This document shows positions 1 to 8,897 of a stretch of DNA of 64,000 bases, one piece after another. Source of the DNA: G965276765 sp965276825 (GTDB lineage Bacteria; Actinomycetota; Acidimicrobiia; Acidimicrobiales; Palsa-688). Under the pieces are notes generated by a model. That model had not been told where the DNA came from and ran no database searches. It saw only the letters and a list, made by a program, of their open reading frames with translations. Each line of letters starts with the position of its first letter. Positions within the stretch are counted from its first letter, which is position 1. The position numbers and the translations under genes were made by a program. The stretch is taken from the NCBI GenBank assembly GCA_965276825.1, contig OZ255630.1, positions 2,356,001-2,420,000 of the forward strand, read 5' to 3'.

Positions 1-1830
1 CGCGACCAGGTACTGCAGATTCTTCGCCCGCATCGCTCCGATTCCGTCTTCGAATGGAGCTGGCCTCTGATAGCTGACATGTTGCCCTGGTGCCAAGCGA
101 CGATTGGCGCGGAGACGATCGAGATAACCCCGCTGTGCCCCCCGATCGAGAAGCTGCCCAGCTTCGCAGAGGCTGAACGCCGCATCTACCTGACGGCGAC
201 GCTCGCGGACGACAGCGTTCTCGTGACGCACTTCAACGCGGACGCTCAAAGTGTTGCCGCCTCTATCGTTCCCGACAGTGCCGCCGATCTCGGCGACCGG
301 CTCATTCTCGCCCCTCAAGAACTCAACCCGGCGATCACCCACGAAGCGGTCCGCACCGCCGCCAGCGCTCTCGCCGACGCACACAACGTCGTCGTCCTCG
401 TCCCAAGTCACCGTCAGGCGATCCTGTGGAGGTCGGAAGCCGACGCCACCGTCAGCACCTCGGCGGATATCAGCGCCATCGTCGAGCGCCTGAAGACGGG
501 GCACGTCGGGCTCATAGTCATCATCAACCGCTACGACGGCATCGACTTGCCCGACTCCGCCTGCCGAGTCCTTGTCATCGATGGCCTGCCTCAGGCGTAC
601 AGCCTCACGGAGCGACGTGAAGCCGTCGCGCTCCGAGACAGCGAGGCCATGGTCACTCGCCAACTCCAGCGTTTGGAACAGGGAATGGGGAGAGGCGTAC
701 GCAGCAGAGACGATCGCTGTGCTGTGATCTTGATCGGAGCGCGCATGACCCAGCTTGTTTCGCGGGCGGACATCTCGGGGCGGCTCTCGCCGGCAACCAA
801 AGCCCAGCTGAATCTCTCGCGTCGCGTTGCCCGCGATCTCGAAGGCGCAACGATGGACGACCTCCAGGGCGTCATCACCCAAGTTGTCGATGGCGACCCC
901 GGCTTTCGCGAGATCTCCCGCGAGGCGCTCGTCGGGGTGACCTATGGGCCGGCGCTCCTCTCCCCGACCGCAGACCATCTGCGACGGGCCTACGACGCCG
1001 CCATCGGTGGTCGGTTGGAAGAATGTTGCGATCATGCTGACAGTGCCGTCCAGGCTGCGTTGGAAACGCGCGACGAGCGCTTGGCGGGATGGCTCGGCGA
1101 AACCCTGGCCACCTACCTCCACCCTGTCGATGCGGTGCGAGCGCAACAGGCACTCGCTGCGGCTACCAGACGTAACCCCGCTGTCCTACGACCGCGAAGT
1201 GGTCTGTCGTATCGACGTGTCAACGCCTCCGATGCCCAATCGAGGTTCGCTTGCTCGAACCTTCAGCAGCGTTATCCCAATGGAGCCCAACTTCGCCTCG
1301 GCATCGAAGCGATTCTCGCCGATCTTGTCTGGGACAACGAACGCACCGACGCCACCGAGGACGCTCTCGCTGACCTTGCGAGCATCCTCGGGCTCGTAAG
1401 CCAACGCCCCGAGCGAGACTTCGGTCGCGGCAGCGACGTCCTCTGGGCCCTCAGTGAGGGAAAGTTCGCGGTGATCGAAGCCAAAAGCGGTGCGACCGGA
1501 GCCAAGATCTGGAAGAAGGACATCAACCAGCTGGCCGGGTCGGTGAACTGGTGCAAAGGCGAGTACGGCAGCGAAACGACCGTCGTTCCTCTCATGATGC
1601 ACCCTATGAACATCGTCGAACGCTCCGGAACTCCGCCGCCCGGTACTCGCATCCTCAACGGCGAGAAACTGGAAGCGCTCAAGACTGCAGTCCTCGCGTA
1701 CGCCACGGCCCTCGCCCACCAGGACGCCTACCTCAACGAGGGAAACATCGCTGAGCAACTCAGTCAACACAAACTGCTCGCCGGATACATCATCAACACA
1801 TACAGCGTAGTTGCCAAACGAGAAACGTGA
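1..1830 (+). CDS. DEAD/DEAH-type helicase with C-terminal PD-(D/E)XK nuclease (5' partial)
   Basis: The reading frame is open to the first base, so the N-terminal half (Walker A and DEAD box) is missing; about 609 codons remain. Visible superfamily-2 helicase signatures are YLTATLADD (motif III-like), NRYDGIDLP (motif V) and QGMGRGVRS (motif VI with its arginines). After a region with no clear family, the C-terminal third has GRGSDVLWAL followed about 10 residues later by VIEAKSG, the D...ExK arrangement of a PD-(D/E)XK nuclease. The helicase and nuclease assignments come from these motifs; a role in defence or DNA processing is inferred from the domain pairing and the adjacent UvrD-like helicase, whose start lies only 42 bp downstream. 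It could also be a restriction-type enzyme subunit. Confidence 0.75.
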   Translation, partial: RDQVLQILRPHRSDSVFEWSWPLIADMLPWCQATIGAETIEITPLCPPIEKLPSFAEAERRIYLTATLADDSVLVTHFNADAQSVAASIVPDSAADLGDRLILAPQELNPAITHEAVRTAASALADAHNVVVLVPSHRQAILWRSEADATVSTSADISAIVERLKTGHVGLIVIINRYDGIDLPDSACRVLVIDGLPQAYSLTERREAVALRDSEAMVTRQLQRLEQGMGRGVRSRDDRCAVILIGARMTQLVSRADISGRLSPATKAQLNLSRRVARDLEGATMDDLQGVITQVVDGDPGFREISREALVGVTYGPALLSPTADHLRRAYDAAIGGRLEECCDHADSAVQAALETRDERLAGWLGETLATYLHPVDAVRAQQALAAATRRNPAVLRPRSGLSYRRVNASDAQSRFACSNLQQRYPNGAQLRLGIEAILADLVWDNERTDATEDALADLASILGLVSQRPERDFGRGSDVLWALSEGKFAVIEAKSGATGAKIWKKDINQLAGSVNWCKGEYGSETTVVPLMMHPMNIVERSGTPPPGTRILNGEKLEALKTAVLAYATALAHQDAYLNEGNIAEQLSQHKLLAGYIINTYSVVAKRET

Positions 1831-1872
1831 GGACCATGGGTACCGGGAGGCATATGGAGAAGGGACTCTCAG

Positions 1873-3792
1873 GTGGCTGTGGAATGGACTGAGGAACAAC
1901 TCCAAATCATCGGCCACCAGGGTGGGCACGGCCGCATCCAAGCCGGGCCCGGTAGCGGCAAGAGCACTACCGTCATTGCTCTCGCCGGGCAGTTGACGGA
2001 GGGAAGGAGAGAGGGCTCGGTCCGCCTGGCGACCTTCACGCGTGCTGCGACTGCCGAGTTGGCTGGCAAGGCCGTCGAGGGAGAAGTGCCAGTTGACGTT
2101 ACGACGGTCCACTCGCTGGCGCTTCGCATTCTGGTGCACAACTCCCAGTGGAGTCGCCTACCTCTCCCGCTTCGCCTTCCAGATGACTGGGAGACGGACA
2201 ACCTAATCCATGACGAACTGAGGGTACGGTTGGCGGAGCGCTGGCGAGGCATACGCCGAGCGCAGATCGCCAAGCTGGAACGGGAGATGGCGGCACAGTG
2301 GGAGTCCATGGACGAAGATCTCGTTCTCCTCTCCGACATCGATCCCGAACTACGCGATGCCTACCTCGCAGCTTGGCGAAAGCAGCGCACCGTCTTCGGC
2401 TACTCGCTCTTCGCCGAAATGCCCTGGTACGCCCTGGAGCTGGTCGAAGATCACCACGACGCCAAGCTTCTCGATCTGGAATCTCTCATTGTCGACGAGT
2501 ACCAGGATCTGAACCGGTGTGAGATCAGACTTCTGGAAGCATTAAGCAACCGAGGAATCTCGATCGTGGCTGTTGGAGACGAGGACCAATCGATCTACAG
2601 CTGGCGAATGGCGGCGCCAGTCGGTATTCGTCGTTTCCCGCAGGCGTTTCAGGGATGTAGTGACTACACGCTGTCGGTATCCCAGCGTTGTGGACGCCAA
2701 ATTCTGGATGCCGCGCAGCGGGTCATTGCAGTCGCTCCAGGGCGCGACCCAAACCGGCCTCGGTTGAGGCCGGCAGACCACAATCCCGAGGGCAGCTTTG
2801 CGTACTTGAGCTTTCGGTCCGCGCAAGCTGAGCGTCAGGCTGTTACTCGTTTGCTGAAGCACCACCACGCGCAAGACGAGATCCCGCACGAGAGGATGGC
2901 GATCCTGGTCCGCAGCGACTATCAGGGGCGCTGGAGCCGACCATTGCACGAGATTCTTGAACGTGAGGGTCTGCCGTACACCGACGTTGAAGCCGCGCTC
3001 GAGCCATTGCACACCGTAGACGCTCGAGAGCTTCTGGCCGTCGCGCGTCTAGCGCTGAACCGTTCCGATGACTTGGCCTGGTGGACCATGCTCAAGGTCC
3101 GACGAGGAATTTCAGACAAGTCGATCCGCGCGATTGCTGATTACGCTTGGGAAGAAGGGCGACGCTTCCACGAGGAGATTGGGCGGCTCGACGAAGACAC
3201 GATTGTTGGCCTGACGAGCGCATCGGCTCGTCAGGCAAGGGAACGAATCGTCTCAGTGAACGACCTACTCGATCAGATCGAGAGCAATGGTCTCCCGGAA
3301 TCGGCAACCTGGATCGACTGGATCCGCAACGTAGCTCAGCTACTGGGGATCCCAATCGCTGATGCCCTCAGTGACCTGTTCGACCGAGCGACCATGGTCG
3401 AGCCGCCCTTCGAGAGCGTCGGCGACCTCCTCGCCCAGCTGGAGCCAATTGCCCGAGACATCGCCCTGGAATCGCCAGGAGTCACCGTGATGTCGGTCGC
3501 CAGATCAAAAGGTCTGACTTTTGATGTCGTTGCAACTATTGGGGTCGAGGAGGAGCTCTATCCGTCACCAGTCTCCACCGACCCGGAGGAAGACCGACGC
3601 CTGCTCTACGTCGCGATAACCAGGGCGAGGTTGGCCTGCTATCTAACGATGGCCTCCAACCGCAACGATGGAACCGCCTTCTCCGGACGTGGTGACTCCG
3701 TCAGCTCGCGAAGTCGCTGCGACTTCCTGTCAGTGGCCGGTATCCGCCCGGTCGATGGGAATCTCTACCTGGCGGCCCGAGAAATCCCCTGA
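1873..3792 (+). CDS. UvrD/Rep/PcrA-type superfamily 1 helicase
   Basis: A 639-residue SF1A helicase. Walker A is AGPGSGKST near residue 20, motif II is VDEYQDL near 205, motif III is GDEDQSIYSWR near 235, motif V-like MSVARSKGLTFD near 540 and motif VI LLYVAITRAR near 580. The order and length fit PcrA/UvrD-like enzymes (usually 650-750 residues), without an extra nuclease domain. A GTG start is taken at 1873, with GGAGAAGG about 10 bases upstream. The 42-bp gap to the preceding helicase-nuclease suggests co-transcription and a joint function. ATP-dependent 3'-5' unwinding is the family activity; a role in phage defence is inferred. Gabija also uses a UvrD-like helicase, but its partner is a TOPRIM nuclease, unlike the one here. 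Confidence 0.85.
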   Translation: MAVEWTEEQLQIIGHQGGHGRIQAGPGSGKSTTVIALAGQLTEGRREGSVRLATFTRAATAELAGKAVEGEVPVDVTTVHSLALRILVHNSQWSRLPLPLRLPDDWETDNLIHDELRVRLAERWRGIRRAQIAKLEREMAAQWESMDEDLVLLSDIDPELRDAYLAAWRKQRTVFGYSLFAEMPWYALELVEDHHDAKLLDLESLIVDEYQDLNRCEIRLLEALSNRGISIVAVGDEDQSIYSWRMAAPVGIRRFPQAFQGCSDYTLSVSQRCGRQILDAAQRVIAVAPGRDPNRPRLRPADHNPEGSFAYLSFRSAQAERQAVTRLLKHHHAQDEIPHERMAILVRSDYQGRWSRPLHEILEREGLPYTDVEAALEPLHTVDARELLAVARLALNRSDDLAWWTMLKVRRGISDKSIRAIADYAWEEGRRFHEEIGRLDEDTIVGLTSASARQARERIVSVNDLLDQIESNGLPESATWIDWIRNVAQLLGIPIADALSDLFDRATMVEPPFESVGDLLAQLEPIARDIALESPGVTVMSVARSKGLTFDVVATIGVEEELYPSPVSTDPEEDRRLLYVAITRARLACYLTMASNRNDGTAFSGRGDSVSSRSRCDFLSVAGIRPVDGNLYLAAREIP

Positions 3793-4402
3793 TGGGCGAA
3801 GCGGGCAGTGCTCGAAGACGCAAACGCATGGCCAGCCCGTCGACGCGGGTTCGGGGCGTTCTCGATGGCGTCAGGGCCGGAGGCCCGCTCCTCGCAGCGC
3901 AGCGAAGTTAAGCCGGCGGAAGCGAACGCCTCCCCGAAGACCTGGCCGCTGTCATTAGCTATAGAGCGGCGCGCGGCCTGACCGAACCGTCACCGCCCTT
4001 ATTCCGTCGTCTTCGCGCAGGTAATCGGGAATGCCGTATGACTGCGCGTAACGGTTACGGACATCTCGTAGCACGAAAGTGCAAGAGAAGAGACGTAGGG
4101 GTCGTCGGTTTAAATCGCCGCATCATGTCTGGCGAACCGCTCCAAGAAGTCGCTCATGCCGCATAGTCCCAGCTCAACAGGCATGTAAGCGCCACCGTGT
4201 CGGAGGTGTCCCGGGCCCGATACTCGCGTTAGCTCCAACCGGCTTGGTCCTGCCACAAGCCACCCTGTACCTATGATCTCCCTCAGCGGGAACGGTCCTC
4301 AAATACCGCCTTTGAGGGCAACCCACCTGAAGTTCCGAGACACCGGAGCCCCAGACGGCCAGCCCTAAGGCCGCCTCCGTTGACCCGGTCCGCCTCGGTG
4401 GC
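3793..4402. other. Intergenic region, no supported gene
   Basis: About 600 bp between the helicase pair and the next, convergent gene. No plausible coding region was found on either strand. Near 4092-4120 a short plus-strand stretch (GGTCGTCGGTTTAAATCGCC) resembles the T-arm of a tRNA-fMet-like gene, but the stem does not pair fully and no acceptor or anticodon arm is present. A small hairpin GCACGAAAGTGC lies near 4070. This may be a boundary between the defence pair and the oxidoreductase cassettes. Confidence 0.4.
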
Positions 4403-5338
4403 TCAGCCCGAACTTGCAGAGCCGAGGAGCTCAATGGCGGCCTCCCACAGATCGTGTTCCCGGTTCAGGTCTCGGGCGAAGGCGGCGACCTCGGTCTGTT
4501 TGTCTATCACGACGAACGCCCCGTCGCGCAGATGGGCCCAGTGGTCGTCGAGCACGATAGACGCCAGCGCGGGAGCCGACTTGGTGGGCGACGAGATACC
4601 GGGGAGGCGGGCCACGGCCCGGGACATCGTCTGGACAGCTGCGGGGGCCTGCCGGGACAGGCCGGTGCCTGGCATGAAGCCCGGCTCGAACACCGATACG
4701 GCAATCCCCTCGCCAACATGGCGTTGGAGTTCGTGGGCGTAGTAGAGGATCGCCAGTTTCGAGTTGGAATAGGCGACACCGCCCGCCTGCAGTGACGGTT
4801 TGCTGTCACTAGGTGCCGGACGGGCGAGATCGATCGGGTCACGCCACTCCGCTGGGGGGACGTGCAGGATGCGCCGCACCCAGTTGCTGCGGTAAGTGTT
4901 CGACCCGAGCAGCACGATCCGGGCCGGGGCGGTGAACGCGTCGAGAAGGTCGGTGAGGAGCTGGGCGTGCGCGAGGTAGTTGACGGCGAAGGTCATCTCG
5001 TAGCCGTCAGCGGAGGCGGTGCGGGTGTCGGTGACGGTCACCCCAGCGTTGGCCACCACCGCCCGCAGCGGCCGCACCGCCCCCGCAGCCAGAAGATCGT
5101 GGGCAGTCGCGGCGGCGGCCCGGACGTCCGCAAGGCGGGACAGGTCGCAGGGAATCTCCTTCACGGTCACGCCTGCGGCGCGAGCGGTCTCGGCCACGTC
5201 GGTGAGTCGTTCACCGGGTCGCCCGACGAGAATCAGGTCGGGCCGGCCGGGTTCGGGACGGCCAGCCAGCTCTGAGACCAGCGACCGGCCCAGCCCGCTG
5301 GTCGGGCCGGTCACCAGCACGGTTCCGCTGGCGATCAT
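4403..5338 (-). CDS. Short-chain dehydrogenase/reductase (protochlorophyllide-reductase-like SDR)
   Basis: 311 residues starting at the ATG at 5338, which overlaps the stop of the upstream gene as ATGA; a longer frame exists upstream but the coupled start begins right before the Rossmann motif VTGPTSGLGRS. Other SDR landmarks are VVANAGV near residue 95 and catalytic YSNSK near 200. The C-terminal part resembles plant-like or retinol-dehydrogenase-like SDRs of about 300 residues. Expected activity is NAD(P)-dependent oxidation or reduction of a small carbonyl or alcohol; the substrate cannot be inferred. It is the last gene of a three-gene operon with an epimerase-like reductase and a MerR regulator, so it is probably induced by the MerR ligand. 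Confidence 0.85.
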   Translation of the reverse strand: MIASGTVLVTGPTSGLGRSLVSELAGRPEPGRPDLILVGRPGERLTDVAETARAAGVTVKEIPCDLSRLADVRAAAATAHDLLAAGAVRPLRAVVANAGVTVTDTRTASADGYEMTFAVNYLAHAQLLTDLLDAFTAPARIVLLGSNTYRSNWVRRILHVPPAEWRDPIDLARPAPSDSKPSLQAGGVAYSNSKLAILYYAHELQRHVGEGIAVSVFEPGFMPGTGLSRQAPAAVQTMSRAVARLPGISSPTKSAPALASIVLDDHWAHLRDGAFVVIDKQTEVAAFARDLNREHDLWEAAIELLGSASSG

Positions 5339-6312
5339 CTGGTCTGCCCCACTAGGCCAAGGTCGAACAGGCGCTCGGCGCTCTCGACGATGGTCGTCTC
5401 GGTCGGCCTTGGCCGCCACCCCAACTCCTGGCGACTCCGGTCGTTGTGGATGACCGGGACGGGCGGGTCGTCGCCCGGCGCCTCCTCGGTCGGGACACGC
5501 TCGGCGAGCGCCCCGAGCCGGGCGCGGAGCACCTCGGCCACGTGCAGGTAACTGATGGCAGGACCGTCCGCCACAGCCAGGAACCGTTTCCCGGCCGCCG
5601 CCGGAGCGGCCATGGCCCGAATGTGGATGTCGGCGACGTCGCGGACATCGACCAGCCCGAAACGCTGGCAGGGCACAACTGACATCGTGCCCTCTAGCAT
5701 CATCTGAATCAGTCGCATCGATGAGCCAAGGTGGGTTGTGAGGGTGGGGCCGAGGACGAACGTCGGGTTGACTACCACCAGCTCGGTGTCACCGCCATCC
5801 CGGTCGATCAGGTCCCAGGCGGCCCTCTCGGCGATCGTCTTAGAACGAGGGTAGGGGGCCAGGCCGGGGGTGTCGGGGTCGGTCCAGTCCGCCTCGGTGA
5901 ACTCCGCCCCCGGCTTGGGCGTATAACCGACCGCCGCGAACGACGACGTCAGCACCACCCGGCGAGCGCCGCCGTCGCGCGCGGCTCGCAATACCCGTAG
6001 CGTGCCCTCGCGGGCCGGGACGATCAGCTCCCCGGGATCATCGGGCTGGGTGACCGGGATCGGCGACGCCACGTGGTGGACCTCCTCGCACCCGGACAGC
6101 GCAGGGGCCCACCCGTCGTCAGCACCGAGGGTGGCAGCGACGACTTCTAGGCCGGAGTCTTCTGAGCCAGCGCGGCGGACCGCTGCGCGCAGGTCCGCCT
6201 CGCGGTCCATTGAGCGGACCGCAGCCCGCACCTCGCGCCCGTCGCGCAGCAACGCTGCGACCAGCTGCGATCCGACATAGCCGGAGGCGCCGGTGACCAG
6301 CACCGGGCTCAT
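5335..6312 (-). CDS. NAD-dependent epimerase/dehydratase family reductase
   Basis: 325 residues, extended SDR. The N-terminal nucleotide motif is VTGASGYVGSQ, the active-site YPRSK lies near residue 155, and SSFAAVGY near 120 supplies the catalytic serine region. It resembles dihydroflavonol-4-reductase or aldehyde-reductase-type enzymes that reduce small aldehydes or ketones. The start at 6312 overlaps the MerR stop by ATGA, and its own stop overlaps the next SDR start by ATGA, so the three genes are translationally coupled. A longer upstream frame exists but lies inside the MerR gene. The physiological substrate is unknown; detoxification of reactive carbonyls is an inference from the regulator type. 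Confidence 0.85.
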   Translation of the reverse strand: MSPVLVTGASGYVGSQLVAALLRDGREVRAAVRSMDREADLRAAVRRAGSEDSGLEVVAATLGADDGWAPALSGCEEVHHVASPIPVTQPDDPGELIVPAREGTLRVLRAARDGGARRVVLTSSFAAVGYTPKPGAEFTEADWTDPDTPGLAPYPRSKTIAERAAWDLIDRDGGDTELVVVNPTFVLGPTLTTHLGSSMRLIQMMLEGTMSVVPCQRFGLVDVRDVADIHIRAMAAPAAAGKRFLAVADGPAISYLHVAEVLRARLGALAERVPTEEAPGDDPPVPVIHNDRSRQELGWRPRPTETTIVESAERLFDLGLVGQTR

Positions 6313-6746
6313 CGCAGAACCTCCAGGCGGTTCCGGGCGTCTCTCATCCGGCTGATGGCGTCGGCCTCGGCGGCGGTGTCGCCCCGGTCGAATACGTCCC
6401 ACATCGCTGCCTTCACCCGCAGGTACTCCAGACGAACCAGTTGGGCGGCGATCTCGGCCTCGACCCGCTCGGCGTGGCGCAACAGCAGGTCGCGCTGCTC
6501 ACCCGCTGCGTCCCGGCCACGCAGGCGGTTGGCCTGGTACACACGCATGTCCTCGATACCCAGACCGACCGCCCGCAGGCACGCCAACGCTTCGAGAACC
6601 TCCACGTCGTCGTCGCCGTACCGGCGATGCCCGCTGCTCTCGTCCCGGCCGATCGGGCCGACCAACCCGACTTGCTCGTAGTAGCGCAGCGTCGGCTCGC
6701 TCAAACCGCTGCGCCGCGACACCTCCTGGATCGTCACACTGGTCAT
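6309..6746 (-). CDS. MerR-family transcriptional regulator
   Basis: 145 residues from ATG 6746. The N-terminal winged helix begins TIQEVSRRSGLSEPTLRYYEQ, followed by the usual GHRRYGDDDVEVL wing region and a C-terminal coiled coil (residues about 75-125) for dimerisation. No cysteine cluster is visible, so metal sensing is unlikely; the length and coiled coil fit the aldehyde- or electrophile-responsive subgroup. Two in-frame ATGs further upstream (6758 and 6809) lie in or before the promoter described below, so 6746 is preferred; that puts the start codon at the predicted transcription start and makes the mRNA probably leaderless. It heads the operon with the two dehydrogenases. Confidence 0.85.
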   Translation of the reverse strand: MTSVTIQEVSRRSGLSEPTLRYYEQVGLVGPIGRDESSGHRRYGDDDVEVLEALACLRAVGLGIEDMRVYQANRLRGRDAAGEQRDLLLRHAERVEAEIAAQLVRLEYLRVKAAMWDVFDRGDTAAEADAISRMRDARNRLEVLR

Positions 6747-6753
6747 GCCGACA

Positions 6754-6784
6754 AGCATGACAAACCTCAAGCGCTTGAGGTCAA
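6754..6784 (-). promoter_or_regulatory. MerR-type promoter with 19-bp spacer and 18-bp palindromic operator
   Basis: On the minus strand, TTGACC (6784-6779) and CATGCT (6759-6754) are separated by exactly 19 bp, the lengthened spacer typical of MerR-activated promoters. Within it sits a perfect 18-bp palindrome, ACCTCAAGCGCTTGAGGT (6764-6781). The ATG at 6746 lies 7 bases past the -10 hexamer, where transcription should start, suggesting a leaderless message. Confidence 0.8.
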
Positions 6785-6842
6785 CACCCCGATCCTGCGG
6801 TGTCGACATCCCGGCGGCATCCGAGCTATCGACTAGGTGGGT

Positions 6843-7738
6843 CTAGACCGGCGGCGGGGCGGCGAGCGGGGCCCAGCGCTTGACGTGGAAGGTGTCGCCT
6901 CGGCGGGTGATTTCGGGGGCGCCGGCGCCGCCGAAGTGGGCTGGGAGTACGAGCGCGCCGTGGTCGGCGGCCCAGCTCAGCAGTCGGTGACGGGATCTAC
7001 GGGCCGCTGCTGGGTCCATGCAGAAACAGCTGTTGCTGTCCGGCTCGATGATCTGCACGGGGTTTGTGCAGCACGTCGCCGACGAACGCAGCCTTGTGGG
7101 TACCGGAGTCGAGGATGACCACGCTGCTGCCGGGCGTGTGCCCGGGCGCGCTCTGCAGCGTCAGGTGCCCGTCGACGCGGTAGCCGTCCTCGAAGACGAC
7201 CGCCTGTCCGGCCCGCAGGACCGGCACGACGCTGTCGTCGATGTGCATGCGTCGCGCCGGGTCGGTGCCGGGTGTGTCGTAGTAGGCCAGATCCTGCTCG
7301 GGAAACAGGTACCTGGCGTTGGGGAAGGTCGGGATCCACTCGCCGTCGTGGTCGAGAGTATTCCAGCCGACGTGGTCGATGTGGAGGTGAGTGTTGACGA
7401 CGAGGTCGATGTCGTCGGGCTGGAGGCCGGCGGCGGCCAGCTGCTCGAGGTAGAGGGTGTCGAGGTTGTCGAAGACGAGGTTGGTCGGGCGGGTCTTGCC
7501 GTTACCGCCGCCGGTGTCGATGAGGATGTTCTTGCCCTCGCTGCGTACCAGCCAGGTCTGCAGGGGTCACCGGGTGGGCGTTGTCAGCCGGCCCCCAGAA
7601 GTCCGGGGCGAGCCAGCCCTGGTTGTCGGACCAGGTTTGATGCTCGAGGTCAGGGAAAAACGAGTCGACGGTCAGGACCGGACCGGTCCACTCAATCAGG
7701 CGGGTGACGGTGACCGCACCGAGCTCCATGCTGGTCAC
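6843..7738 (-). pseudogene. MBL-fold metallo-hydrolase, disrupted by two frameshifts
   Basis: Three minus-strand frames, read in succession, give one metallo-beta-lactamase-fold protein of about 295 residues. The N-terminal part runs from 7738 to about 7565. The middle part carries the zinc motif NTHLHIDHVGWN and the later APGHTPGSS histidine, and ends near 7065. The C-terminal part continues as VQIIEPDSN and LPAHFGG to 6843. Both joins need a change of frame, so the gene is probably dead unless there are sequence errors. The family includes lactonases, quorum-quenching enzymes and detoxifying hydrolases. It is flanked by other damaged genes. Confidence 0.75.
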
Positions 7739-7959
7739 GGCCGGGCCGGCTGCGCGGTCGGGACTTCCAGACGGTGCGATTGGTCACCCAGGGCGGCGTC
7801 CCCGCTGCCTGTTGCCTCGTTCGGCTGGGTGCCCGGCGTCGTCGTTGCGCGATTGGTGGCGGCCCAGGGCTTTTCGTGGAGGAGATAATGAGCGATCTTT
7901 TGAGCGTAGCCCTGGCGTCGCAGGGAGACCGCCCTCGGAGACGTCGACGGCCGGGCCAG

Positions 7960-8110
7960 GCACTCGTGCACCGAAGTGACGGTAGAGGGTGGAGCGGCTG
8001 ACTTCGAGGACCTTCTCAGCTGCGGCTCGCTGCGTCTGGCTCACGGCACAAGCTGCCAACAGGACCAGTTCCTGGAGTCGTTCTGGACCCGAAGGCAGTC
8101 AGCGACGTCA
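7960..8110 (-). pseudogene. Helix-turn-helix fragment, possibly from a resolvase or FIS-type protein
   Basis: A minus-strand stretch encodes LQELVLLAACAVSQTQRAAA followed by EVLEVSRS-like and TLYRHFG, a helix-turn-helix such as those ending DNA invertases or FIS-type activators. No catalytic domain precedes it, and the frame runs into unrelated sequence afterwards. The surrounding 7740-8355 has no other supported gene. It is best read as a decayed end of a larger gene. Confidence 0.25.
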
Positions 8111-8355
8111 CGCAGACCGAGCATGGAGCACTGTTGCCGAATCGGAGCGACAAGGCTTGGTTAGGCGGCCCGATCGTTCATCGCCTACCACGGTCTCTGA
8201 CAATTCGGCGAAGGCCCCGGAGCACTCGGCGCAGCACCGGCCGCTGTCTGGGTCATCTACCTCAGCGCCCTCCTCGAAGTCCGGCAACGACGGAGGCCAC
8301 CGCCAGGCGCTGGTGCACGTTAGGGGACCCGTCCGGCCGCGGCTACGGAGTGGCC

Positions 8356-8742
8356 TCAGCCGGCACTGCTGCCATACGGCCGTGTGATGATTTCCATCAC
8401 CTGACCGGCCGGGTCCAAGAAGTAAAGACCGCGCCCGCCGTCGTTGTGGTTGATCTCGTCCGGTCGGCTGAGGCTCGGGTCCGGGTAGTAGGTCACGCCG
8501 GCCGCCTGGATGCGTTCGAAGCAGCCATCGAACTCCTCCTCGGACACCAAGAAGGCGTAGTGCTGGGTGGTGATGATGCCGGTGGTGGTGGAGAAGTCCA
8601 AGGTGACGCCGTTGGTCGTGGCCACCGGGAGGAACGGGCCCAAGGGGGCTCCGACCTCCAGGCCGAGGATGCCTGCCAGGAACCTGGCGGAGACCTGGCG
8701 GTCGTGGGCGGCGACGATGGTGTGGTTCAACTCGACCGGCAT
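8356..8742 (-). CDS. VOC-family (glyoxalase/dioxygenase fold) protein
   Basis: 128 residues with the paired beta-alpha-beta-beta-beta modules of the vicinal oxygen chelate fold. It starts MPVELNHTIV, where the histidine is the usual first metal ligand, and ends with YFLDPAGQVMEIITRP, where the glutamate is the usual last ligand. Small single-unit VOC proteins include glyoxalase I-like enzymes, antibiotic-binding proteins and dioxygenases, and the substrate cannot be told from sequence. It lies downstream of, and in the same direction as, the MarR regulator at 8898-9398, separated by about 155 bp, so co-regulation is possible. Confidence 0.8.
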   Translation of the reverse strand: MPVELNHTIVAAHDRQVSARFLAGILGLEVGAPLGPFLPVATTNGVTLDFSTTTGIITTQHYAFLVSEEEFDGCFERIQAAGVTYYPDPSLSRPDEINHNDGGRGLYFLDPAGQVMEIITRPYGSSAG

Positions 8743-8897
8743 GTGCGCACCTCAGCAACCCGATCCTATGCGGGAGCACGCAAGGGTCCAGCCAGCTGCG
8801 CATCCAGCACGTCCGACAGCACGATGGTGAACGGCATCACTGCCTACGTTGGCGGCGGCGGCATCTACACCACCGGCTTGAGCTGACCTCCGAAGGG

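Noticed and set aside
1..3792. Gabija defence system
   Set aside because: The UvrD-like helicase would fit GajB, but the partner is an SF2 helicase with a PD-(D/E)XK nuclease, not an ATPase-TOPRIM protein.
4092..4120. Left attachment site of the element
   Set aside because: The orientation is opposite to the tRNA copy at 53.1 kb and the similarity is short and imperfect.
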